64,000 nucleotides of DNA, taken from positions 1 through 64,000 of the forward strand of contig CAZHGD010000006.1 in NCBI GenBank assembly GCA_964531735.1, in the 5' to 3' direction. Both the position numbers and the translations under genes were made by a program. Shown here piece by piece: positions 26,094 to 33,808 of this stretch; the stretch's first letter is position 1, and the number at the start of each line of letters is the position of its first letter. Origin of the DNA: CAZHGD01 sp964531735. GTDB taxonomy: Bacteria; Armatimonadota; UBA10988. A model generated the notes under the pieces. That model ran no database searches, was not told where the DNA came from, and saw nothing but the letters and a program-made list of their open reading frames with translations.

Positions 26094-27815
26094 ATGGGCG
26101 GGCGATGCGCCGGCGTCGTGGTGGGGGCTGTCCTGACGGTCGTGCTCGGTGGCTGCGCCAATCCGGCGCCGCCGCCGGAGGCGAAGCCGCTGCCGGTGGG
26201 CGCGGCCGCCAGCGGTGCGGCGCAGTACCGAGCCGCCGCCAAGGTGTTCTACCAACGGGTGCTGAGCGACGCCTACGCGGCCAACGGTGACCGGACTGCG
26301 GCCGGGCACTCGGCCGGCACCGCCTATGTCGAGGCATGGACGGCCCACGTACTCGACCACGACGTCTACCGTCTGGCGGTGGCGGTGGATCGCGCCATGA
26401 AGCCGCTGCTGAGCCAGAACGTGGCCGACCCGTTGCTCTGCCTGTTGGTCGGTCTGCGGCTGCAGGAGCGCGAGCATCCCGGTGCGGCACGGTGGCTCAA
26501 GCGGGCAGTCGATGGTCTGAGCGGCTCGCGCTACCCGCCGCAGGTGATGTGTCTGGCGCCGGCGGCGCTGCTCAAAGAGGCGCGCCGCGGGCGCGCGAGT
26601 GGGGTGGTGGTCAGCCAGCAGGAGTTGACCCGGGCCCGCGACCAGTTGGTGCTGGCGGCGGCGCAGCAGCCCGCCGACCGGCCGGTCGAACAGCGGTTGG
26701 TGGTGCAACTGCTCAACGAAGCGAGCGACGGCGGGGCCGGCCCGCGCGGCGAGGTGCTGGCGGCGCTGACCAGGAGCCCCCGGTGCGACCGCTGGCTGCG
26801 GCGCTACTATCGCGGGCTGAGCGAGATCGAGCTGGCTTGGCGGGCGGGCGGTCCAGTGCCGGCAGGTCAGCAGAAGCGCGAGGCGGTCGGTGAGTTCGTG
26901 CGGCACATGCGCGTCGCCCGCTGCGAGCTGGAGGCTGCCTGGCGCGAGCATCCGGAGCTGCCCGAGGCGCCGACGGCGATGATCGAGGTGGCGCGGGCCG
27001 GCTGTGCGGGCCGATATGCCACGCCGCGGACCTGGTTCGATCGGGCGGTGGCGGGCCAGTGCGACTACGCACCGGCCTACCAGCAACTGAGCCAGGCGCT
27101 GCTGCCGCGCTGGGGTGGTGCGGTCGAGCAGGTGCTGGCGCTGGGCCACGAGTGCATTGCCACCGCCCGCTTCGACGGCGCCATGCCGCGGCACGGTCTG
27201 CGCGCCGTGCAGGCCGCGGCCGGGGACGGTGGTGACGCGTCGGTGTGGCGACGGGCCGAAGTGCGGCGTGATCTGGAGGCTCTGTTTGCCGGCTTGATGG
27301 CCGAGGTGCAGGCCGCCGTCGCGCGTGACGGCGACCGGGCAGTCTGGCGGCAGCCGAACCTGCAGGGCGATCTGGACGGCTTGCTCCAGTCCCTGGCCCG
27401 CGGTGCCGTCGAGCCCACTGAGCGTGCTGGTTGGCAGACGGTACAGGCGGTGGCGTGGCTGCGCATGGGCCGTCACGGCCAGGCGCTGGCGCGGCTCAAG
27501 TTGCTGGGCGGTCTGGCCGATCTGGACTTCGCGGCGGCGGGCCTGGGCGCCGATGCCGACCTGCTGCGCAGCGAACTCAGGGCCCAGAGGGCACCGGAAG
27601 CCAAGGCGACGCGCCAGGCCGAAGAGGCGGCCTTGCGCGGCGACGTGGCGGCGGCGCAGGCCGGCTTCGAGGCCGTGCTGGCCGCGGTGGCGGCCCGGCG
27701 CGAGAAGGCGACGGCCCGCAAGGACCTGGCCGCGGTGGCGGCCGCCGAGGCGGTCATGCCTTGGTTGCAGACGCGTCTCGACGAACTCGCGACCGGGTCG
27801 GCCACGGGCGCCTGA
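26094..27815 (+). CDS. helical lipoprotein of unknown function
   Basis: 573 aa. The N-terminus has a lipoprotein signal (VVVGAVLTVVLGGC, lipobox Cys at residue 21), so the mature protein is lipid-anchored. The remainder is almost entirely helical and Ala/Arg-rich, with helix pairs that resemble degenerate TPR repeats (AARWLKRAVDGL, AVAWLRMGRHGQALARLKLLGGL) and a C-terminal charged coiled coil (EAALRGDVAAAQAGFEAVLAAV). No enzyme motif. ATG at 26094 is preferred over GTG 26085 because GGAG lies 8 bases before it. Begins 66 bp after the previous gene and ends 41 bp before the DUF421 gene. Confidence 0.6.
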   Translation: MGGRCAGVVVGAVLTVVLGGCANPAPPPEAKPLPVGAAASGAAQYRAAAKVFYQRVLSDAYAANGDRTAAGHSAGTAYVEAWTAHVLDHDVYRLAVAVDRAMKPLLSQNVADPLLCLLVGLRLQEREHPGAARWLKRAVDGLSGSRYPPQVMCLAPAALLKEARRGRASGVVVSQQELTRARDQLVLAAAQQPADRPVEQRLVVQLLNEASDGGAGPRGEVLAALTRSPRCDRWLRRYYRGLSEIELAWRAGGPVPAGQQKREAVGEFVRHMRVARCELEAAWREHPELPEAPTAMIEVARAGCAGRYATPRTWFDRAVAGQCDYAPAYQQLSQALLPRWGGAVEQVLALGHECIATARFDGAMPRHGLRAVQAAAGDGGDASVWRRAEVRRDLEALFAGLMAEVQAAVARDGDRAVWRQPNLQGDLDGLLQSLARGAVEPTERAGWQTVQAVAWLRMGRHGQALARLKLLGGLADLDFAAAGLGADADLLRSELRAQRAPEAKATRQAEEAALRGDVAAAQAGFEAVLAAVAARREKATARKDLAAVAAAEAVMPWLQTRLDELATGSATGA

Positions 27816-27856
27816 CGCCCGTCGAGCCGGCCACGGCGCCTGATGGGAGGATGCTG

Positions 27857-28450
27857 ATGACGCTTGCCATGCCGCACTGGGCGGCGGTGCTCTGGCCGGC
27901 CGTGCCGTGGATCGAGAAGATCGTCCGGCCGGTGCTGGTCTACGTCTTCCTGCTGCTCGCCTTCCGCGTGTCCAGCAAGCGTGAGCTGGCGCAGGCGACG
28001 CTGTTCGATTTCCTGACCATGCTGCTGATCGCCAACGTGGTGCAGAACGCCATGATCGGCGAGGACAACTCGGTGGCCGGCGCCTTCGGCGGTACCGTGG
28101 CGCTGCTGGTGCTGTCGTGGGCGCTCAACCACATGACGGCGCGCAGCCACCAGGCGCGCGAGATGCTGGAAGGCGCACCAACGGTGCTGATCTACAACGG
28201 CGAGGTGCTGACGCACAACCGGCTGCGCGACTCCGTGGGCCTGAACGACCTGTACTGCGGCCTGCGCGAAGCCGGCATCGCCAACCTGTCCGAGGTGCGG
28301 CTGGCGATCCTGGAGCTGGACGGCAACATCACCGTGATCCGCGCCGACGGTCCGGACCACCCGCTGACCGCCGCGGGCTCGGTGCTGACCCCGGACCTGC
28401 TGCGCCAGTTGCCTCCGGAGCCCGCCGGCCGAGCCTCGGCCGCGAGCTGA
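27857..28450 (+). CDS. DUF421 (YetF-like) membrane protein
   Basis: 197 aa: three predicted membrane helices in the first 90 residues (VLVYVFLLLAFRV, LFDFLTMLLIANVVQ, FGGTVALLVLSWAL) and a cytoplasmic C-terminal domain of about 100 residues with the family's pattern PTVLIYNGEVLTHNRLRD ... LREAGIANLSEVRLAILELDGNITV. Family members such as Bacillus YetF and YrbG have no settled biochemical role. GGGAGG sits 6 bases before ATG 27857; the ATG at 27851 directly abuts it, so 27857 is chosen. The long in-frame extension to 27431 is shadow sequence. The 179-bp gap downstream contains no gene; a TGGTACAAA near 28515 could be a weak promoter for the epimerase. Confidence 0.88.
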   Translation: MTLAMPHWAAVLWPAVPWIEKIVRPVLVYVFLLLAFRVSSKRELAQATLFDFLTMLLIANVVQNAMIGEDNSVAGAFGGTVALLVLSWALNHMTARSHQAREMLEGAPTVLIYNGEVLTHNRLRDSVGLNDLYCGLREAGIANLSEVRLAILELDGNITVIRADGPDHPLTAAGSVLTPDLLRQLPPEPAGRASAAS

Positions 28451-28629
28451 GCGCGCACGGACTCAGCGGGCCGACTCACGTTCGCTTAAAGAAGGTGCGA
28501 GCCGAGACGATAGGCATGGTACAAAGCTGCACCGACCCATGGCGTCGCGTTCAGGTCGCGTGGACGTTGGTCAGACGGGTGGTTCCTCGTGCCGGCCACA
28601 CGGTCGAGCACACAGCGGAGATCTGAGAG

Positions 28630-29727
28630 ATGAAAGTCCTGATCACAGGCGGCGCGGGATTTGTGGGGGCGAACCTGGCCTACTACCTGAGCGAGCGTGG
28701 CCACCGGGTGACCGTGGTGGACAACCTGGTCCGCCGTGGCTCCGAGATGAACCTGCCGCGGCTGAAGGAGCAAGGCATTCAGTTCATCCACGGGGACGTT
28801 CGCAACGCCGAGGACTTCGTCGCGCTACCCAAGGACATCGACGTCATCTGCGAGACCTGTGCGCAGCCCTCGGCCATCGACGGCTACGGCAACCCGTTGT
28901 TCGACATCAACAACAACACCGTCGGCCTGCTCAACACGCTCGAGTTCGCGCGGCGCAACGACGCCGGGCTGATCTTCTGGAGCACCAACAAGACCTACGC
29001 CGGCGTCCACATCAACCAGTTCCCGATGGTGGAGCGCGAACTGCGCTGGGAGTGGGACAAGGCGGCCATTGCGGCGAGGTACGGCGAGCGGCTGCCGGCG
29101 GGTTTCGATCCGGAGTATGGCTTCAGCGCGGCGTTCACGGTGGACGGGCGCGATCACAGCATCTACGGCCTGTCCAAGATCATGGCCGACCTGGCCTGCC
29201 AGGAGTGGTACGACGCGTTCGGCGTGCCGACGGTGGTCAACCGCTGGAGCTGCCTGGCCGGTGAGGGGCAGTTCGGCAAGTCGGCCCAGGGCTGGGTGGC
29301 CTGGTGGGCGATTGCGTTCTGGTTCGGCCTGCCGCTGAAGTACATCGGCTGGCTCGGCAAGCAGGTGCGCGATGCGCTGTTCATCGAGGACATCTGCCGG
29401 CTGGTCGAGATCGAGATGACGCGGCTGGAGGAGTTGTCCGGCAGCGTGTTCAACGTGGGCGGCGGCAAGGACATCACGCTCAGTCTGCGCGAAGCGACCG
29501 CGCTGATGGAGCGGAAGTTCGCCAAGACGGTGCCGGTCCACTACGAAGAGGACCCGCGCAAGGCCGACCACTGCATCTACATCAGCGACACCCGCCCGGT
29601 GACCGCGGCCACCGGCTGGTCGCCGCAGGTCGGCATCGAAGAGGGCTACGAGCGCATCATCCGATGGGTCCGCGACAACGAAGAGATCCTGGCCAAGCTG
29701 TACCTGGACAAGGCATCGATCGGCTAG
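28630..29727 (+). CDS. NAD-dependent sugar epimerase, RfbE-like (CDP-paratose 2-epimerase group)
   Basis: 365-aa extended SDR. NAD-binding GGAGFVGANL at the N-terminus, the STNKTYAG segment, the active-site YGLSK and the downstream GKQVRDALFIED and FNVGGGKD segments match the CDP-tyvelose/paratose 2-epimerase group better than GalE. It would act in the cytoplasm on a nucleotide-bound dideoxy or related sugar for surface polysaccharide. The presence of just this one sugar gene, without rfbF/G/H-type neighbours, leaves the substrate open. Good start: GAGATCTGAGAG precedes the ATG. The downstream methyltransferase frame overlaps its end by about 64 bases. Confidence 0.82.
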   Translation: MKVLITGGAGFVGANLAYYLSERGHRVTVVDNLVRRGSEMNLPRLKEQGIQFIHGDVRNAEDFVALPKDIDVICETCAQPSAIDGYGNPLFDINNNTVGLLNTLEFARRNDAGLIFWSTNKTYAGVHINQFPMVERELRWEWDKAAIAARYGERLPAGFDPEYGFSAAFTVDGRDHSIYGLSKIMADLACQEWYDAFGVPTVVNRWSCLAGEGQFGKSAQGWVAWWAIAFWFGLPLKYIGWLGKQVRDALFIEDICRLVEIEMTRLEELSGSVFNVGGGKDITLSLREATALMERKFAKTVPVHYEEDPRKADHCIYISDTRPVTAATGWSPQVGIEEGYERIIRWVRDNEEILAKLYLDKASIG

Positions 29728-31262
29728 ACGGTGCTCCCCACGGGGCTCTGCCGTCGCCCGAGGCCGCGGCAGAGCCCCGCGCCGTCCGCCGCGCGCGCGG
29801 CGCGTTCTACACACCGGCGCCGCTCGTCGACTACGTGCTGGACGCGACTCTGGCGCCCCTCCTGGCCACGCCGGCCGACCTGCACATCCTCGACCCGGCC
29901 TGCGGCGACGGTGCGTTCCTGCGTGCCCTGGCCCAGCTTCCGGCCGGCCGGCGGCTCCACCTGGGCGGTGTCGATCGGGACACGGCGGCCCTGGCCCAGG
30001 CGGCTGAGGGTGTCGAGGCGAGCGCGTTGGCCTCGTTGACCCTCCTCTCGGGGCATGCTTTGCTCGACCTGGGCGCGGTGCCGGGGATTGCCGGCATCGA
30101 CTGGGCGCAGGCGTTCCCCGCCGCCATGGCTCGTGGCGGCTTCGATGCCGTCGTGGGCAATCCGCCGTTCCTCAACCTGAAGCGTGGCTGGCTGAGCCCG
30201 GCCGAGCGCGACTGGCTGGAGCAGCACTACCGCAGTGCGGTGGGGCAGTACGACGCCTTCGCCTTGTTTGTGGAGCGCGCGCTGTCGCTGCTGCGCCCCG
30301 GTGGCCGGCTCGGACTGGTCTTGCCGAAGCCGGTGCTGGCCAGCGAATGCTACGAGCCCGTGCGCCGGTACCTCTACGAGCACCGCATCGAACTGGTGGC
30401 CGAGGCCGGCTGCGCCTTTGCGCGGACGGCCGTCGAGGCCGTGGTGGTGGTGGCGGCCAAGGCGCCCTCGGCCGCCCATGCGGTGCGGTTCGAGCGGGTC
30501 GGTGCCGACGGCGTCGGCCGTCCACTGCGAGCGGCGTCCCAACGGCGGTTGGCGGCGCTGCCCGGCGGCAACCTGTCGTACCGGGCAGATGACGCCGCAC
30601 TGGTCGTGGTGGCCGCCATGGATGCGGTCGGCCGTCCGCTCGGCGAGGTGGTCGGCCGGCTGACCCGCGGCATCGAGGCCGGCCGCCGCGGCCACGGCAT
30701 CGTGCCGGTCGGCACGACCGGCTCGCGACCGCTGCTGGGCGGGCGCGAGGTGAGCCGCTACCACGTAGCACCGCCGAGCCTGGGTTACCGGCCCACCGCG
30801 GATAACCAGCGGCAATGGAAAGACGCCGCGCTCTACGAGCAGCCGGCCAAGATCCTGCTGCGTCGCGTGGCCAATCGTCTCGAAGCGGCCCTGGACACCT
30901 CGGGTTGCTGGGTGCTCAACACGCTGTACCTCGTCGAGCCGTCGCCGGCCATGCCGGCCGAGGCGCTGCTCGCGTGTCTCAACTCGCGCCTGCTGTCGTG
31001 GTACCTGCGCACGGTCTACCTGACCGACGACCGGGTGTTCCCCTACCTGCGGCTATCGCAGCTTCGCCGGCTCCCGGTGCCGCCGGTGTCGCCTGCGGAC
31101 GCCGGGCGGCTGGGCGAGTTGGTGCGGCGGCGTCTGGCTGGCGAGACCGGCGTCGAGGAGGCCATCGAGACGCTGGTGGCCGCGCTGTATGGGGTGAGCG
31201 GCCGCGAGTATAATAGCCGTATCGATGAGCGCCGAGATGAAGACCTTCACGACGACGGCTGA
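29664..31262 (+). CDS. Eco57I/TaqI-type adenine-N6 DNA methyltransferase
   Basis: Up to 532 aa. Motif X GAFYTP, SAM-binding motif I DPACGDGAF (about residue 77) and catalytic motif IV NPPF (about residue 166) are clear. The C-terminal half (about 300-510) fits a target-recognition domain, with LNTLYLVEP and the LNSRLLSWYLR segment common in type IIG/Eco57I enzymes. No nuclease domain or restriction gene adjoins it, so it may be an orphan or phase-type modification enzyme. Only one conventional start lies nearby, ATG 29664 inside the epimerase gene, without a clear ribosome site; a CTG at 29748 would better fit the domain boundary. The 3' end overlaps the antitoxin gene by 38 bases. Confidence 0.75.
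   Translation: MGPRQRRDPGQAVPGQGIDRLDGAPHGALPSPEAAAEPRAVRRARGAFYTPAPLVDYVLDATLAPLLATPADLHILDPACGDGAFLRALAQLPAGRRLHLGGVDRDTAALAQAAEGVEASALASLTLLSGHALLDLGAVPGIAGIDWAQAFPAAMARGGFDAVVGNPPFLNLKRGWLSPAERDWLEQHYRSAVGQYDAFALFVERALSLLRPGGRLGLVLPKPVLASECYEPVRRYLYEHRIELVAEAGCAFARTAVEAVVVVAAKAPSAAHAVRFERVGADGVGRPLRAASQRRLAALPGGNLSYRADDAALVVVAAMDAVGRPLGEVVGRLTRGIEAGRRGHGIVPVGTTGSRPLLGGREVSRYHVAPPSLGYRPTADNQRQWKDAALYEQPAKILLRRVANRLEAALDTSGCWVLNTLYLVEPSPAMPAEALLACLNSRLLSWYLRTVYLTDDRVFPYLRLSQLRRLPVPPVSPADAGRLGELVRRRLAGETGVEEAIETLVAALYGVSGREYNSRIDERRDEDLHDDG
31209..31214 (+). promoter_or_regulatory. consensus -10 element inside the methyltransferase 3' end, before the toxin-antitoxin pair
   Basis: Perfect TATAAT in an otherwise GC-rich coding region, 10 bases before the first possible antitoxin ATG (31225) and 22 before the second (31237). 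The -35 position is poor (TGTATG with a 17-bp spacer). The spacing implies a near-leaderless antitoxin mRNA. It also encodes part of the methyltransferase C-terminus. Confidence 0.45.
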
Positions 31263-31509
31263 GATTGGCGAGGACCGCGAGTTGACCATCAAGCTGCCGC
31301 CGGACGCCCCGGTGGGTGCGGTGGAGGTTACGGTGGTGGTCACGCCGGCCGAGCCGGCGCGGTACCGCACTCTGGGCGACCTGCTGCGCTCGGGCTTCTT
31401 CGGTAGTTGGGCCGACCGCGACGACATCACCGATAGCGTCGAGTATGCTCAGGAGTTGCGTCGGCGGGCCTGGCGAACCGAGTCAATAACTCATGAATCT
31501 GATCGATAG
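31225..31509 (+). CDS. VapB-like antitoxin
   Basis: 94 aa (90 if the ATG at 31237 is used). Small acidic protein: N-terminal beta-rich part with ELTIKLPPDAPVGAVEVTVVV and a C-terminal helix (DSVEYAQELRRRAW) that would wrap the toxin. There is no canonical AbrB or ribbon-helix-helix motif that I can name; classing it as antitoxin rests on size, charge and its position directly before, and overlapping, a PIN-domain gene by 17 bases. Neither possible start has a good ribosome site, fitting a near-leaderless transcript from the TATAAT at 31209. Antitoxins of this type usually repress their own promoter. Confidence 0.7.
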   Translation: MSAEMKTFTTTAEIGEDRELTIKLPPDAPVGAVEVTVVVTPAEPARYRTLGDLLRSGFFGSWADRDDITDSVEYAQELRRRAWRTESITHESDR

Positions 31510-31879
31510 CAACGTGCTCATCGATGTGCGCCGGGGCCGGCCTGAGGCGCATGCCTGGTTGGTGGCGGAGCATGAGACAGCCATCGCCGTGCCTGGCATC
31601 GTGCTCATGGAGGTCGTCTCAGGCTGCCGTGATCGGGTCGACCTGGATCGAACGCGCGAGTGGCTTGAGAGCTTCCCGGTGGTCTGGCCCGAGGCCGATG
31701 ATGTGCAGTTGGGCTACCAGTTGCTCACGCAGTTCCGACTATCGCACGGTACCGACATCGGCGATGCCATCGTTGCCGCAATGGCCATCCGCCGCGAGGC
31801 GCGCGTCGTGACCCTCAACCTCCGCCACTTCCTCGCCATCCCCGGCCTCGACGCCGTCGCGCCGTACACCCGTACCTGA
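31493..31879 (+). CDS. VapC-type PIN-domain ribonuclease toxin
   Basis: 128 aa, the usual VapC size. Acidic residues of the Mg-binding site are visible: Asp5 in LIDSNVLID, Glu40 in VLMEVVSG and Asp91 in GTDIGDAIVAAMA. VapC toxins cleave tRNA or rRNA when the antitoxin is lost. The ATG at 31493 lies inside the antitoxin gene, so translation is coupled. All catalytic acids appear intact, so this toxin should be active. The pair follows a lone DNA methyltransferase, a neighbourhood common for defence or addiction genes. Confidence 0.87.
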   Translation: MNLIDSNVLIDVRRGRPEAHAWLVAEHETAIAVPGIVLMEVVSGCRDRVDLDRTREWLESFPVVWPEADDVQLGYQLLTQFRLSHGTDIGDAIVAAMAIRREARVVTLNLRHFLAIPGLDAVAPYTRT

Positions 31880-31911
31880 CGCGCGGCAGGAGCCCGCCCG
31901 CCCGCCGCGAA

Positions 31912-31930
31912 GCTCCGGTCCGAGCGGAGC
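31912..31930 (+). promoter_or_regulatory. hairpin that would bury the ribosome-binding site of the esterase gene
   Basis: GCTCCG (31912-31917) and CGGAGC (31925-31930) form a 6-bp all-matched stem with a 7-base loop. The right arm contains the GGAG that serves the ATG at 31936. In RNA the stem would hide the ribosome-binding site. This may be chance in GC-rich DNA or a translational control element. Confidence 0.35.
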
Positions 31931-31935
31931 AGGCG

Positions 31936-33717
31936 ATGCGGCGAGTGGTGGTGGCTTTGTGCTGGCTGGCGGCTGGGTCGGTCTGGGCTGACGCGCCCAA
32001 GGTGGCGACCGACGCCAAGCAGAACACGGTGGTCACGGCGGACACGTACGAGTTCACCGTCGACCCGGGCGGCAATGCGCGGACGATCCGCGTCGGTCAG
32101 CAGGACTTCCTGGACCCCAGTGGGGCCGCCGCCGGTGGTTACTTCTACCAGGATGGCATAGTGCCGCTCGGCGCGCCGACGCGGCCCGAGCCTGGTACCA
32201 TCGCCGCCCAAAGCGATCGCGCCGCCATCAAATACGCGTGCGAGCCGCAGCGGATGACCTGGACGCTGACCAACCGCACCGGCAAGCGCATGCTCTACGT
32301 GTTCATCATGCACCCAGGCCTCGAGGCCGTGCAGGTCGACCGTGCACTCTGGTTCAAGCCGCCGGTCGAGCAGAGCGCGAAGGCGTCCACCTGGTTCGGC
32401 GGTGGCGCCAAGCTCGACATCAACGGCAGCACGCGGCTGTGGGGGCCGTTCAACGGCAAGTACCCGATCTGGGAGGTGGCGTTGGAAGCGAAGGAGACGC
32501 GGCAGGTGGTGTTCACCGCCGGGCCGGCGAGTGACGCGGAGAAGGCGCAAGCCACCAAGGTCGCCACCACCAAGGTGGAGCCGCCGAAGGACCCGGTCGG
32601 CCCGATGTGGGACCTGCCGGCGCTGTCCAAGGTGCCGGCCACGCTTCCGGCGCCCGGTTTCGAGGGCGAGGGCGTCAAGGCGCTGTTCTACGAAGGCGTG
32701 CCGTTCCAGGGCCGGCCGACGCGCGTGTTCGCCTGGATCGGGCTGCCGAAGGTCGAGCCCGGGCAGAAGGTGCCGGCCATGGTGCTGGTACACGGCGGTG
32801 GCGGCACGGCGTTCGACTCCTGGGTGCGGCGATGGACCGCGCGCGGCTACGCGGCGATTGCCATGGACACCTGCGGCTGCGTGCCGCGCGGCAAGTACGG
32901 CGCCTGGGAGCGGCACGAGCATGGTGGCCCGTCGGGCTGGGGCGGCTGGGGCCAGATCGACTGGCCGCGTGAAGACCAGTGGACGTACCACGCGGTGGCC
33001 GCGGCGGTCCTGGGTCACTCGCTGCTGCGGTCGCTGCCGGAGGTGGATGCCGAGCGCACCGGTGTGACGGGCATCTCGTGGGGCGGCTACCTGTGCAGCA
33101 TCATCGCCGGCGTCGACAGCCGGTTCAAGCTCGCCGAGCCGGTCTACGGCTGCGGCTACACGCTCGACATGGCGTTCGGCGGCTCGGTGCGGTCGCTGGC
33201 CGCCGAGCGGGCCGACCGCTGGATGCGCTGGTGGGACCCATCGGTCTATCTGAAGAACGCCCGGATGCCGATGCTCTGGGTCACCGGCACCAACGACTTC
33301 GCCTACTGGTTCCCCGGACTGCAGAAGTCGTATCGGGCCACCAAGGGCCCGCACGCGCTGTGCGTGACGATCCGCATGCCGCATGGCCATGGCGATGCGG
33401 GCGAGGGCCCAAAGGAGCTGTTCGCCTTTGCCGACGCCGTGCTCAAGGGCGGGCAGCCGATGGCGCGGGTCACCGGGCAGCGCCGCGACGGCTTGCAGGT
33501 CAGCGCCACGTTCGAGGGGGGCACGGTGGCCAAGGCCGAGTTGTGCTACACCACCGACCGCGGCGACTGGACCAAGCGCAAGTGGCAGGCCGCGCCGGCC
33601 ACGCTGGCGGCCGGGCGGGTGACGGCGCAGTTGCCCGAGGAGACCACGGTCTACTACTTCAACCTGATCGACGCGGGCGGGCTGGTGGTCAGCACCGATC
33701 ACGAGGAGCTGCCGTAG
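31936..33717 (+). CDS. exported alpha/beta hydrolase, acetyl-xylan-esterase-like
   Basis: 593 aa with a clear signal peptide (cleavage after VWA at about residue 18). An N-terminal beta domain (about 20-220) precedes an alpha/beta hydrolase domain: oxyanion region VLVHGGGGTAFDSW, a nucleophile elbow GISWGGY with Ser at about residue 381, an acid in VTGTNDFAYW and a His in MPHGHGD. The domain order and the long CCGCVPRGK-like loop recall AXE1/Axe7A-type acetyl esterases and their PqaA relatives. A C-terminal beta domain (about 510-593) follows. Probable role: removing acyl groups from polysaccharides in the periplasm or outside. It begins the catabolic island that runs to 44674. Confidence 0.72.
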   Translation: MRRVVVALCWLAAGSVWADAPKVATDAKQNTVVTADTYEFTVDPGGNARTIRVGQQDFLDPSGAAAGGYFYQDGIVPLGAPTRPEPGTIAAQSDRAAIKYACEPQRMTWTLTNRTGKRMLYVFIMHPGLEAVQVDRALWFKPPVEQSAKASTWFGGGAKLDINGSTRLWGPFNGKYPIWEVALEAKETRQVVFTAGPASDAEKAQATKVATTKVEPPKDPVGPMWDLPALSKVPATLPAPGFEGEGVKALFYEGVPFQGRPTRVFAWIGLPKVEPGQKVPAMVLVHGGGGTAFDSWVRRWTARGYAAIAMDTCGCVPRGKYGAWERHEHGGPSGWGGWGQIDWPREDQWTYHAVAAAVLGHSLLRSLPEVDAERTGVTGISWGGYLCSIIAGVDSRFKLAEPVYGCGYTLDMAFGGSVRSLAAERADRWMRWWDPSVYLKNARMPMLWVTGTNDFAYWFPGLQKSYRATKGPHALCVTIRMPHGHGDAGEGPKELFAFADAVLKGGQPMARVTGQRRDGLQVSATFEGGTVAKAELCYTTDRGDWTKRKWQAAPATLAAGRVTAQLPEETTVYYFNLIDAGGLVVSTDHEELP

Positions 33718-33808
33718 CGCCCGAAGGTGACCAAGGCCGCGGTGCCGTTGGAAGGGTCGGCCAGGCCGGTGACGAACCACGGCGCAGACCTGCATCAGGA
33801 GACCTGCT

